Below are positions 1 through 5,983 of a stretch of 7,381 nt of DNA, piece after piece. The notes beneath the pieces were generated by a model. The model searched no databases and was not told the DNA's origin. It saw nothing but the letters and a program-made list of their open reading frames with translations. Location: NCBI GenBank assembly GCA_050746205.1, contig JBOGKW010000173.1:1-7381 (forward strand), in the 5' to 3' direction. Origin of the DNA: JAKAUF01 sp050746205 (lineage in GTDB: Bacteria > Acidobacteriota > Terriglobia > Terriglobales > SCQP01). The position numbers and the translations under genes were made by a program. The stretch's first letter is position 1. Every line of letters begins with the position of its first letter.

Positions 1-1209
1 GGAGCGGCCGCCGGGCCGCCGCGCCCCGGGCCAGTGCGGCAGGGCGGCGAAGGCGCCGCCCCCAGCGACATGAAACACGGCCTGGGTGGGCACCCAGAGC
101 ACATTGCGCAGCACCGCGGTGGTGACAATGACGTTGGCGGTCATTCCGGCGCGCAACCCCGGCGAGTTGCCGAGCAGCGTGATCGCCGCGTCCACGTGCC
201 GGTCCCAAGGCGGTCCGCTCATGCCGCCGAGATACAGCACCCGGCCGTGAAGGACCTGGCCGGGCAGGGCGACGAATTCGACCCTCGCGGGCTGGCCTTC
301 GCGGAGATGGCCGACGTCCAAATCGTTGATCGTGGCCAGCACCTGCCAATTGTGGGTGTCGGGCACCTCGGCGATCAGCATGCCTGGATGCGGCGTGTCA
401 CCCACCTGCCAGTCGGGCAGCGGCATCCCGACGAAGAACATCCGCTCAGTGGTGTTGGCCAGGACCTGCACGTAGCCGCCCTGTTTGGCGCGCAAGGTCA
501 TGGCGGAGATGTTGCGGCGGGCGATCTGGGCCTGCACCTGCGCCGCCTGGACCGCTGCCTGCTGAATGGCGATGGAGGCTTCATCGGTGGCCTGCTGGCT
601 AGGAAAGTCGTGCTGCAACTGCGCCAGCGTCGCCCGGGCGGTGCCCAACGCCAGGACGTTGGTCTCGGCGTCAATTCTGTCCAGAATCGGATTCTGCTGC
701 ACCGTCAGCTCCGCCGTGCGGACATTGTCCCGGGCGGCGATGATCCCATAGCGATCTTCTTCCTCCGTGGCGGCGGCGGTGGCCTCGGCCTGAGTCACGT
801 TCTGCCGAGCGATGGCCAGGGTGTTTTCGGCGACCTCCAAATTGTATTGCTGCTGCGAAGTGTCGAAGGCGACCACCACCTGGCCCGGCTTGACCAGCGT
901 GCCGGGCGGCAGCAGTTCAGTGATGCTCAACTGGCCGCCGGACACATGCGGAGCGGTGAGCTCCTCGGTGTTGCTGCCCTGGAGCGGCCCTTGGGCGTAG
1001 ACGCGCATGCGGACCGTGCCGCGCTCCACGCGGGTGGTGGGAATGGCGGAGGCGGCGGGATTGGTGATCTGGTCATACCCCCATTCGGCCAGCCAAGCCA
1101 GCCCGGCGAGCACCGCCAACAGCACGATCAGCTTAATTACCAAGGGCTGCCAACGGCGCTGGCGGGCCAGCGGCGGCGGCAACACGGGGTGGGGAGCGAG
1201 AACGGCCAT
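1..1209 (-). CDS. HlyD/MFP-family periplasmic adaptor of an efflux pump (third of three in a row; 3' end cut by the window edge)
   Basis: This is an open frame of 403 codons from an ATG at 1209 to base 1 with no stop, so the C-terminus is missing. Seen: a basic N-terminus, then one hydrophobic segment at about residues 24-41 (an inner-membrane anchor with no clear cleavage site). The first half of a lipoyl-like domain follows, with GTLVKPGQVVVAFD at about 103-116. A long Ala/Gln/Glu-rich helical hairpin spans about 118-232, and the second lipoyl half starts at MTLRAKQGGYVQV (237-249). A beta-barrel region follows (LREGQPARVEF, 302-312), then LRAGMTANVIV and WVPTQAVF (352-379). This order is diagnostic of adaptors that join an inner-membrane pump to an outer-membrane channel; the cargo cannot be told. 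The start is 9 bases after the stop of the preceding adaptor and has no good Shine-Dalgarno sequence, so translation probably depends on coupling. The last 20 or so residues (AFAALPHWPG onward) do not resemble the same region of the siblings. The family call is firm. Confidence 0.9.
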   Translation of the reverse strand, partial: MAVLAPHPVLPPPLARQRRWQPLVIKLIVLLAVLAGLAWLAEWGYDQITNPAASAIPTTRVERGTVRMRVYAQGPLQGSNTEELTAPHVSGGQLSITELLPPGTLVKPGQVVVAFDTSQQQYNLEVAENTLAIARQNVTQAEATAAATEEEDRYGIIAARDNVRTAELTVQQNPILDRIDAETNVLALGTARATLAQLQHDFPSQQATDEASIAIQQAAVQAAQVQAQIARRNISAMTLRAKQGGYVQVLANTTERMFFVGMPLPDWQVGDTPHPGMLIAEVPDTHNWQVLATINDLDVGHLREGQPARVEFVALPGQVLHGRVLYLGGMSGPPWDRHVDAAITLLGNSPGLRAGMTANVIVTTAVLRNVLWVPTQAVFHVAGGGAFAALPHWPGARRPGGRS

Positions 1210-1218
1210 CGGCGCTGG

Positions 1219-2466
1219 TTATTTGCCGGCGGAATGGGCGGGGTTGGCCAGCGCCACGCGCGCGCCGGAAGGAATGCCGCTGACGGCGATCGAGCCAGGA
1301 TTGCGGGCCAGCACCTTCACAATCTCTGGCTGAAAGCTGCCGTTGCCCTGCACATAGACCACGGGCCGGTTGTTGAGGGTGAACAGCGCCTCGGCGGGAA
1401 TGCTGATGGCGTTGGGGATCTCCTGGACCACGATGCTGAGCGAGCCGTTCATGCCGGGGCGCAGTTGTGGGTTGAAGCCCGCCGGCTGACCCCAGGCATG
1501 AAAGTTGCGCTTTGGCGGCCAGCCGCCGTTGAAATCCACCTCGGTGAGTTGGGACAAGGCGACCAGGCGGCCGGCGATGGCATGCTCGGGAAGGGAATCC
1601 ACGTGGATGCGGACCGGCTGGCCCACGGCCACGCGGCCGCGATCCAATTCCTTCAACTGCCCCTCCATCGCGATGCTGTGGAGGTCGGGGATTTGCGCGA
1701 TCACCGCGCCGGGCCAGACGGCATCGCCGACCTGAAACGGCTGCTCCGCCATCCAGCCGCCGGAGCGGTTCATCATTAGCGTGACGATGCCGGCGCTGGG
1801 CGTGCGCAGCACCATGTGGGCGAGATATTGCCGGTCCAGATTGGTCAGGAACGCCGCTTGCGCCAACAGGCGCTTGGCGCCGGCGATCTTGGCGACGTTG
1901 GATGTGGCGTCGAGGTGGCTTCTGGCTTGCTGCACTTTCAAGGTCTCTTCGGCGGTATGGAGGGCGATTTTGGCTTCATCGCCTTGGATTTCGCCCAGGA
2001 TGGAGTCCTTGATGACGGTCAGTTTGGCGGTCTGCACCGCCGCGGTGTCTTCAGCCTCGGTCAGGGCGTCGGTCTGCGCGGTGATTTTGGCTTGGGCCTC
2101 GGTCTGGCGTACCGTGGCGGTGGCCTGGTCTTGGGCGGCGAGCTTAGCTTTGTAATCGGCCTTGGTGCTGCTGGCGTCAAAGCGGACCACCGGATCACCG
2201 GGCTTGACGTGGCTGCCCGGCGCGGCCAGCCACGTGATCGTCAAGCCGGGCACGCGAGGGGCGGCCAAATTGACCGATTTGCGGGCCACGAGCGCGCCAT
2301 GAGCCGTGACGATCACCAGGAACTGGCCCTGGAGCGCAACCGCGGTGGGCACCTTGCGGCTGGCGGCGTGAGCGGTGCGCGGCAGCGCCAGGCCGGCGAC
2401 GGCCAGGATGGCGGCCAGAGCGCCAGCCACCGTCAACCAGGAGGAACGGCGGTGTATCCAACTCAT
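1219..2466 (-). CDS. HlyD/MFP-family periplasmic adaptor of an efflux pump (second of three)
   Basis: The product is 415 aa, a normal length for the family. Seen: an N-terminal signal-like segment (RR at 6-7, hydrophobic core at about 10-28) ending in a signal-peptidase-I-like AHA site at 32-34, so it may be exported as a soluble periplasmic protein; no lipobox Cys. The first lipoyl half has SHVKPGDPVVRFDAS at 85-99. A coiled-coil hairpin spans about 100-215, and the second lipoyl half starts at MVLRTPSAGIVTL (218-230). The barrel region has VAVGQPVRIHV (279-289), and the membrane-proximal part has LRPGMNGSLSIVV (335-347), ISIPAEALF (354-362) and RPVVYVQGNGSFQPEIVKV (367-385). The ATG overlaps the stop of the preceding adaptor (bases 2463-2466, ATGA), which points to translational coupling; a GGAG lies 10 bases upstream. 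It should bridge an inner-membrane transporter and an outer-membrane channel together with its two neighbours. The transported compound is unknown. Confidence 0.93.
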   Translation of the reverse strand: MSWIHRRSSWLTVAGALAAILAVAGLALPRTAHAASRKVPTAVALQGQFLVIVTAHGALVARKSVNLAAPRVPGLTITWLAAPGSHVKPGDPVVRFDASSTKADYKAKLAAQDQATATVRQTEAQAKITAQTDALTEAEDTAAVQTAKLTVIKDSILGEIQGDEAKIALHTAEETLKVQQARSHLDATSNVAKIAGAKRLLAQAAFLTNLDRQYLAHMVLRTPSAGIVTLMMNRSGGWMAEQPFQVGDAVWPGAVIAQIPDLHSIAMEGQLKELDRGRVAVGQPVRIHVDSLPEHAIAGRLVALSQLTEVDFNGGWPPKRNFHAWGQPAGFNPQLRPGMNGSLSIVVQEIPNAISIPAEALFTLNNRPVVYVQGNGSFQPEIVKVLARNPGSIAVSGIPSGARVALANPAHSAGK

Positions 2467-3716
2467 GCCTGGGTGTCTCCGTGCGGGGTGACGAGCACCC
2501 GATCGCCCGCCTTCAGGCCCCGAGCAATGACGATATGCGTGGCGTCAAACTCGCCCAACTGCACCGCCTGCTCCCGGTGGCTGCCATCGGGCAGCACCAC
2601 GGTCACATAGGCGGCGCCCTGGCGGAAATGGACGGCATCGCGCGGCACCAGGAGGCGCGGCTGGCCGGTCTGCACCTGGAGGTCCACAGCCGCGGATAGA
2701 TCCGGCAAAATGCGCGGATCCGCTTTGTCCATTTTGAAGCGGGCCGCGAAGCTGCGCACCGGACTGCCCATCGGCGCCGTGGCGACTGGATCCACGGTGA
2801 GCAGATGGGCGGTGAACTTCGCCTTCGGATAGGCGTCGAGATAGACGTTGGCAGTCATATTCGGGGTCAGGACTGCGTCGTCGGCCTCGCTGATCTGCGC
2901 CTTGACCTCCATTTCCTTGGGATCGAAGATCTCCAGCAACGGATGGCGCCCGTATAAGGTGTCGCCTTCCTGTGGCGGCGCGAAGGTGCCGTTATTAAAG
3001 GAGGGCACCAGCGCCACCATGCCTGCCAGCGGAGCCCGCATCGTCATCATATTGACCGCGGCCCGATTGCGGTCCAACTCCTCGTCTTGCTGCGCCCCCT
3101 GGAGCTCCAAAATCTTCAAGGCGGCAGTGTTCGAGACCTCTTGGTCGCGGTTGGAGATTTGGAGGCTGGCCACCTGCGCCAGGTCCTCGTTGACGTCGAC
3201 CTGGTCAATTTCCGCCTGGATTTGGCTCAGTACGGGCGCCTTGCGCAGCTCCAACCGCGCGGTGCCCAGCGCTCCCTCGGCGGATTCCAGGCCGGCATTG
3301 AGCGTGGCCGTGGCGCTGGCGTTCTGAGCGACCTTGTCCTGCACCTGACGCTCGAGGTCGTCGTACTGCGCGGCGGCGTTTTGTTCATCCAGCAACTCCG
3401 TGGTGCTGTCGAAGCGGGCGAGGACTTGTCCCTTTTGTACGTTGGCGCCGCTACTGATGAGGTAGGTCAGGGTCAAGGCGCCGCCGGGTCCGGGAAAATG
3501 GGGCACGCGAATGGTCAGGGACCGCAAGGCTTGCGTGGTGCCGGTAACGCGCAACTGGCGCACCAAACGGCCTGGGCGAACCGAGGCGATATAGGCCGAT
3601 GCTGCGGATGGCGGAGCGGGCGCTTGAGCCCGGACGGCAATGGGGCGTTGAGCGACAAATCCAGCTATCGCCAGGATCAGCACCAGGCCGCCCAGCCAAA
3701 TGAACTTACGACGCAA
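2463..3716 (-). CDS. HlyD/MFP-family periplasmic adaptor of an efflux pump (first of three)
   Basis: With the preferred TTG start at 3716 the product is 417 aa, matching its 415-aa neighbour. Seen: RRK followed by a hydrophobic stretch (about 5-22) and a possible AVRA cleavage site at 27-30, so it is either a signal anchor or a signal peptide. The first lipoyl half has ANVQKGQVLARFDS at 91-104. A helical hairpin spans about 105-222, and the second lipoyl half starts at MTMRAPLAGMVALV (224-237). A barrel region follows, with MTANVYLDAYP at 287-297, then LLVPRDAVHF at 355-364 and a terminal domain ending GLKAGDRVLVTPHG (400-413). The start is chosen because AGGGAGAGG at 3721-3729 sits 4 to 8 bases before two tandem TTG codons (3719 and 3716). 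The longest frame would begin at a GTG at 3800, but that extension crosses AT-rich DNA holding a dyad and adds an unconvincing N-terminus. It heads the adaptor unit and overlaps the next gene by 4 bases. Function beyond the adaptor role is unknown. Confidence 0.9.
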   Translation of the reverse strand: MRRKFIWLGGLVLILAIAGFVAQRPIAVRAQAPAPPSAASAYIASVRPGRLVRQLRVTGTTQALRSLTIRVPHFPGPGGALTLTYLISSGANVQKGQVLARFDSTTELLDEQNAAAQYDDLERQVQDKVAQNASATATLNAGLESAEGALGTARLELRKAPVLSQIQAEIDQVDVNEDLAQVASLQISNRDQEVSNTAALKILELQGAQQDEELDRNRAAVNMMTMRAPLAGMVALVPSFNNGTFAPPQEGDTLYGRHPLLEIFDPKEMEVKAQISEADDAVLTPNMTANVYLDAYPKAKFTAHLLTVDPVATAPMGSPVRSFAARFKMDKADPRILPDLSAAVDLQVQTGQPRLLVPRDAVHFRQGAAYVTVVLPDGSHREQAVQLGEFDATHIVIARGLKAGDRVLVTPHGDTQA

Positions 3717-3720
3717 CAAT

Positions 3721-3729
3721 CCTCTCCCT
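3721..3729 (-). promoter_or_regulatory. Ribosome binding site that decides the start of the first adaptor gene
   Basis: On the minus strand AGGGAGAGG is purine-rich and complementary to the 16S rRNA tail. The GGAG core lies 7 bases from the TTG at 3716 and 4 bases from the TTG at 3719. No comparable sequence precedes the alternative GTG at 3800. This is the main reason for the shorter gene model with a non-ATG start. Confidence 0.6.
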
Positions 3730-3758
3730 ATTGCTATGAACGTACCGCCGGCAAAAAA

Positions 3759-3780
3759 GCTACAACAAATTTGCTTTAGC
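3759..3780. promoter_or_regulatory. AT-rich 22-base dyad just upstream of the adaptor genes, a candidate operator
   Basis: Two 11-base half-sites meet between 3769 and 3770 and pair at 9 of 11 positions. The consensus half is GCTA.A.CAAA, and the central eight bases, CAAATTTG, are perfectly symmetric. On the minus strand the dyad is followed at once by six Ts (3753-3758). It lies about 30 bases upstream of the ribosome binding site of the first adaptor gene, in an AT-rich patch unlike the GC-rich surroundings. A very weak promoter-like pair overlaps it (TTGTTG at 3763-3768, 18-base spacer, TACGTT at 3739-3744). A repressor site is the simplest reading, but no regulator gene is in the window. 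A weak terminator or attenuator hairpin with its T-run is an alternative. Confidence 0.35.
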
Positions 3781-3927
3781 GGGGCGAGGACCGCTCGCAC
3801 CGACGCCGCAGGTCACCGCGCCATGGCGATACGTAGCCCAAAGCATGCCAAGGCGCCGAGCCGTGTGCTCTTTGGCACGCCCGCCTGCGGTCGGCGAACG
3901 CTACGCCTGTCGCGAGGCGGCCAACTA

Positions 3928-3933
3928 ATTATA
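3928..3933 (-). promoter_or_regulatory. Perfect TATAAT -10 box, candidate promoter of the adaptor genes
   Basis: The minus strand reads TATAAT inside a short AT-rich island (about 3923-3942) in otherwise GC-rich intergenic DNA. No -35 hexamer resembling TTGACA is found at 16 to 18 bases spacing, and there is no TG extension, so an activator or an alternative sigma factor would be needed. Transcription would begin near 3921, giving a leader of about 200 bases before the TTG start. That leader can fold locally: TGCCAA at 3846-3851 pairs with TTGGCA at 3872-3877, enclosing GAGC/GCTC (3858-3861 with 3867-3870), and CGCCT/AGGCG pair at 3904-3908 and 3915-3919. Confidence 0.35.
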
Positions 3934-4006
3934 CGAGATTTGGTCCCGGCGAATCCGGTGCCGCAGCACGGCGGCGGTGAACCAGGAATAGCTGGCCTCG
4001 CCGGAT

Positions 4007-4111
4007 GCGGCTCAGCCGCCCGATTCTGGACGGCCCCGCCGCTGGCGGGGCCTGCGGCTGGGCTTCGGCGGTCGGCAACGGACGCCCGCTGGCGCGCGGG
4101 GCGTCTCGAAG
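4007..4111 (+). repeat. Intergenic hairpin-rich repeat, copy A (downstream of ubiD)
   Basis: It aligns in the same orientation with copy B at 5815-5913. The left block 4007-4032 matches 23 of 26 bases. The central block 4056-4095 matches 38 of 40 (it includes CAACGGACGCCCGCTGG). The end block 4099-4111 matches 12 of 13. The piece between the left and central blocks (4033-4055) is 23 bases here and 17 in B. Three hairpins follow one another: GCGGC/GCCGC (4007-4019), a perfect 9-bp stem GGCCCCGCC/GGCGGGGCC with a 3-base loop (4032-4052), and GACGCCCGC paired to GCGGGGCGTC with one bulged G (4081-4105). It ends about 88 bases past the ubiD stop. No transposase or terminal inverted repeats are seen. 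It is best described as a dispersed REP-like or MITE-like element of unknown origin. Confidence 0.75.
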
Positions 4112-4198
4112 CAAGGTGGGAGCCTTAGGTGGGACGTCTATCGCACTGCGCCTCGCGGCCTTTCGCGCCGGGTTTTCAGCGGCGTTGTGTGGGCGACG

Positions 4199-5737
4199 TC
4201 AGTCCAAACCCAGGCTGGGCCACAGAGCGCTGATGCGTTCCCGCGTGGCCGGGTCCATTTGAATCCGCTTTGGCCAGGGGCGCTGGAAGCCCTCGCTGGG
4301 CCATTTGCGGGTGGCGTCCACGCCCATCTTGGAACCAAAGTTGGGCAGCCGCGAGGCGTGATCTAGCGCGTCCACCGGTCCCAAGGTGAGCTGGATATCG
4401 CGGTCTGGATCGATATTATTGAGCGCGTGCAGTGCCACCTGCCCGGTGTCATGCACGTCCACATCCGCATCCACCACCACGACGCATTTGGTGAACATCG
4501 CTTGGCCCAAGCCCCAGATGCCGTTCATGATCTTGCGGGCGTGGCCGGGGTAGGATTTGCGGATCGAAACCAACAATAGGTTGTGAAAGACGCCCTCCAA
4601 CGGCCAGTGCACGTCCACGATCTCGGGAAACTGCAGCTGCATCAAGGGCAAAAAGATGCGCCCCACGGCCTGGCCCATGTAGCCGTCTTCCATGGGCGGC
4701 GCGCCGACAATGGTGGTGGCGTAGATAGGGTCGCGGCGGTGGGTGAGGCAGGTCAGATGCACGACCGGGTACTCATCGGCGAGCGAATAGAAGCCCGTGT
4801 GGTCGCCAAACGGCCCCTCCCGGCGGCGCTCCGCCAGGTCCACGTAGCCCTCCAGCACGATCTCGGCGCTGGCTGGCACCTCCAGATCCACGGTTTGGCA
4901 GCGGACCATCTCGACGGCTTTTTGCCGCAGAAAGCCCGCCAGCATCATCTCATCCACGCCGGGAGGCGCGGGGCAAATGGCGCTGAAAGTGACGGCGGGA
5001 TCGGTGCCGATGGCCACGGCCACCTCCAGGCGCCCGGCGGGAACGGTGGCGTCCCCGGCCTGCGGCGGCAGGGTGGTGGGCAGGGCGTGCGCCCGGCCAA
5101 AGATCTCCTCGGCGCCGGCGCCGGCCGCGGCGCGGATCTGCTCCCGCATGTGCTCGGCGGCATGTTTGTGGATCTGCCAATGCATGCCCAGGGTGCGGCC
5201 GTCGAAGACCTGGAGGCGGTACATGCCCACGTTGCGACGGCCGCTGCGGGGATCGCGGGTGAAGACGCAGGGCAGGGTGATGTAGCGCCCGCCGTCCTCC
5301 GGCCAGCACTGGAGAATGGGAAACTCCAGCACGGAGAAATCCTGGTGGCGGACCACTTCCTGGCAGGGCCCAGAGCGCACGGTGCGTGGGAAAAATGCCC
5401 CGGCCTCGGCCAGCAGCGGCAGCAGTTTCAGCTTGTCCAGCAGCCCGGGCGCCGGCTTCAGGTCCAAAAACTTGCGGATGCGGGCGGCGATCTCGTCCAC
5501 CGCCTCGACGCCCAACGCCCGCGCCATGCGCCGCGGCGAACCGAATTGATTGATGAGCAGCGGGCGGCCGGCATAGCCCTTGGGATGTTCGAACAACAGC
5601 GCGGGACCGACGCGCTTGCTGACGCGGTCGGCGACCTCGGCGATCTCCAGCACCGGGTCCACCTCGGCGGCGATGCGCTTCAGCTCGCCCGCCGCCTCCA
5701 GAGCGGCAATGAACTCGCGGAGATCGGAGTACGCCAT
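4199..5737 (-). CDS. ubiD: UbiD-family prenylated-FMN-dependent decarboxylase
   Basis: The product is 512 aa and aligns along its length with UbiD. The family removes the ring carboxyl from polyprenyl-hydroxybenzoate-type acids in quinone synthesis, using prenylated FMN made by UbiX and a metal ion; it is cytosolic and forms oligomers. Seen: N-terminus AYSDLREFIAALEAAGELKRI, CWPEDGGRYITLP (144-156), RRNVGMYRLQ (167-176), VPASAEIVLEG (287-297), EGPFGDHTGFY (307-317), PGHARKIM (397-404) and FGSKMGVDATRKWP (467-480). By recalled alignment, Asn169, Glu263 and Asp312 correspond to E. coli Asn175 and Glu241 (metal) and Asp290 (catalytic acid). The ATG at 5737 is chosen because the family begins here; an open frame extends to 5956 but crosses repeat B and gives a low-complexity, non-family N-terminus. 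The ribosome binding site is weak. About 28 extra residues lie between Asn169 and Glu263. No ubiX or other quinone gene is nearby, so a menaquinone-pathway or other aryl-acid substrate is possible. Confidence 0.92.
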   Translation of the reverse strand: MAYSDLREFIAALEAAGELKRIAAEVDPVLEIAEVADRVSKRVGPALLFEHPKGYAGRPLLINQFGSPRRMARALGVEAVDEIAARIRKFLDLKPAPGLLDKLKLLPLLAEAGAFFPRTVRSGPCQEVVRHQDFSVLEFPILQCWPEDGGRYITLPCVFTRDPRSGRRNVGMYRLQVFDGRTLGMHWQIHKHAAEHMREQIRAAAGAGAEEIFGRAHALPTTLPPQAGDATVPAGRLEVAVAIGTDPAVTFSAICPAPPGVDEMMLAGFLRQKAVEMVRCQTVDLEVPASAEIVLEGYVDLAERRREGPFGDHTGFYSLADEYPVVHLTCLTHRRDPIYATTIVGAPPMEDGYMGQAVGRIFLPLMQLQFPEIVDVHWPLEGVFHNLLLVSIRKSYPGHARKIMNGIWGLGQAMFTKCVVVVDADVDVHDTGQVALHALNNIDPDRDIQLTLGPVDALDHASRLPNFGSKMGVDATRKWPSEGFQRPWPKRIQMDPATRERISALWPSLGLD

Positions 5738-5814
5738 GGCGTTCAGGATAACGTGGAGCCCGGGGTTCCCGCCTGCCCGTTGTGCAGCGGGCCTGCTTGC
5801 CTGCGAGCTGGAGG

Positions 5815-5913
5815 GCGGCTCAACCGCCCTATTCCGGACGCTCCCGCTGGTCGCGACGGCTGGGCTTCGACGGCCGGCAACGGACGCCCGCTGGCGCTCC
5901 GGGCGTCTCCAAG
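5815..5913 (+). repeat. Intergenic hairpin-rich repeat, copy B (between rarA and ubiD)
   Basis: This is the partner of copy A (4007-4111), in the same orientation. Two hairpins are well formed. AGGGCGG/CCGCCCT pairs 5812-5818 with 5824-5830 around a 5-base loop. GACGCCCG/CGGGCGTC pairs 5883-5890 with 5900-5907 around a 9-base loop and is perfect here, whereas A has a bulge. The middle hairpin of A is not preserved (17 unrelated-looking bases at 5841-5857). It lies 71-169 bases beyond the rarA stop and about 78 bases before the ubiD start, so it would be in a rarA 3' tail or a ubiD leader. Differences that keep pairing in both copies would suggest an RNA-level role. Confidence 0.75.
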
Positions 5914-5944
5914 TTGCCGCGATAGACGCTTGGGACCGTTGGGC

Positions 5945-5967
5945 GGAGGCTCGCACGCGCCGCCTCC
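5945..5967 (-). terminator. Weak hairpin just after rarA
   Basis: On the minus strand GGAGGC (5962-5967) pairs with GCCTCC (5945-5950) around an 11-base loop, beginning 17 bases past the rarA stop. There is no following T-run, so intrinsic termination is doubtful; it may only block exonucleases or act in a Rho-dependent end. Confidence 0.25.
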
Positions 5968-5983
5968 CGTACCAGGCCCGGTT

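Larger units (their letters stand above)
3717..4198. other. Intergenic region of about 480 bases between ubiD and the adaptor genes
   Basis: No convincing gene is seen on either strand. Going from ubiD towards the adaptors it holds a GC-rich stretch after the ubiD stop (4112-4198) without a hairpin-plus-T-run terminator, then repeat copy A (4007-4111). After that come the TATAAT island (3923-3942), a structured leader segment (3840-3920), and the AT-rich dyad with T-run (3753-3780) beside the first adaptor's ribosome binding site. The length and the base-composition changes suggest that the adaptor genes have their own promoter here rather than being read through from ubiD. Confidence 0.6.

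Noticed and set aside
34..1779. A 581-codon open frame on the plus strand
   Set aside because: It lies antisense to two well-supported adaptor genes. Its translation is Gly/His/Arg/Gln-rich with no domain, which is typical of shadow frames in GC-rich DNA.
3760..3846. A 28-codon upstream frame on the minus strand in the adaptor leader, ending in TAG inside the dyad
   Set aside because: There is no ribosome binding site before its ATG and no recognisable leader-peptide codon pattern. A frame this short is expected by chance.
3880..3920. A possible third, degenerate copy of the intergenic repeat (GGTCGGCGAACG against GGTCGGCAACG in copy A)
   Set aside because: The match covers only about a dozen bases and the flanks do not align, so chance in GC-rich DNA is enough to explain it.
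4135..4144. CGTCTATCGC, which is the reverse complement of GCGATAGACG at 5919-5928
   Set aside because: It is a 10-base inverted match with no extension on either side. It could arise by chance and does not define ends of a mobile element.
4112..4198. Terminator after ubiD
   Set aside because: There are GC-rich partial palindromes (including GACGTC at 4133-4138 and 4195-4200) but no stable stem followed by a T-run on the minus strand.
5738..5956. N-terminal extension of ubiD by 73 residues
   Set aside because: The extension is encoded by repeat B and other intergenic hairpins, is low in complexity, and precedes the normal UbiD N-terminus (AYSDLREFI).
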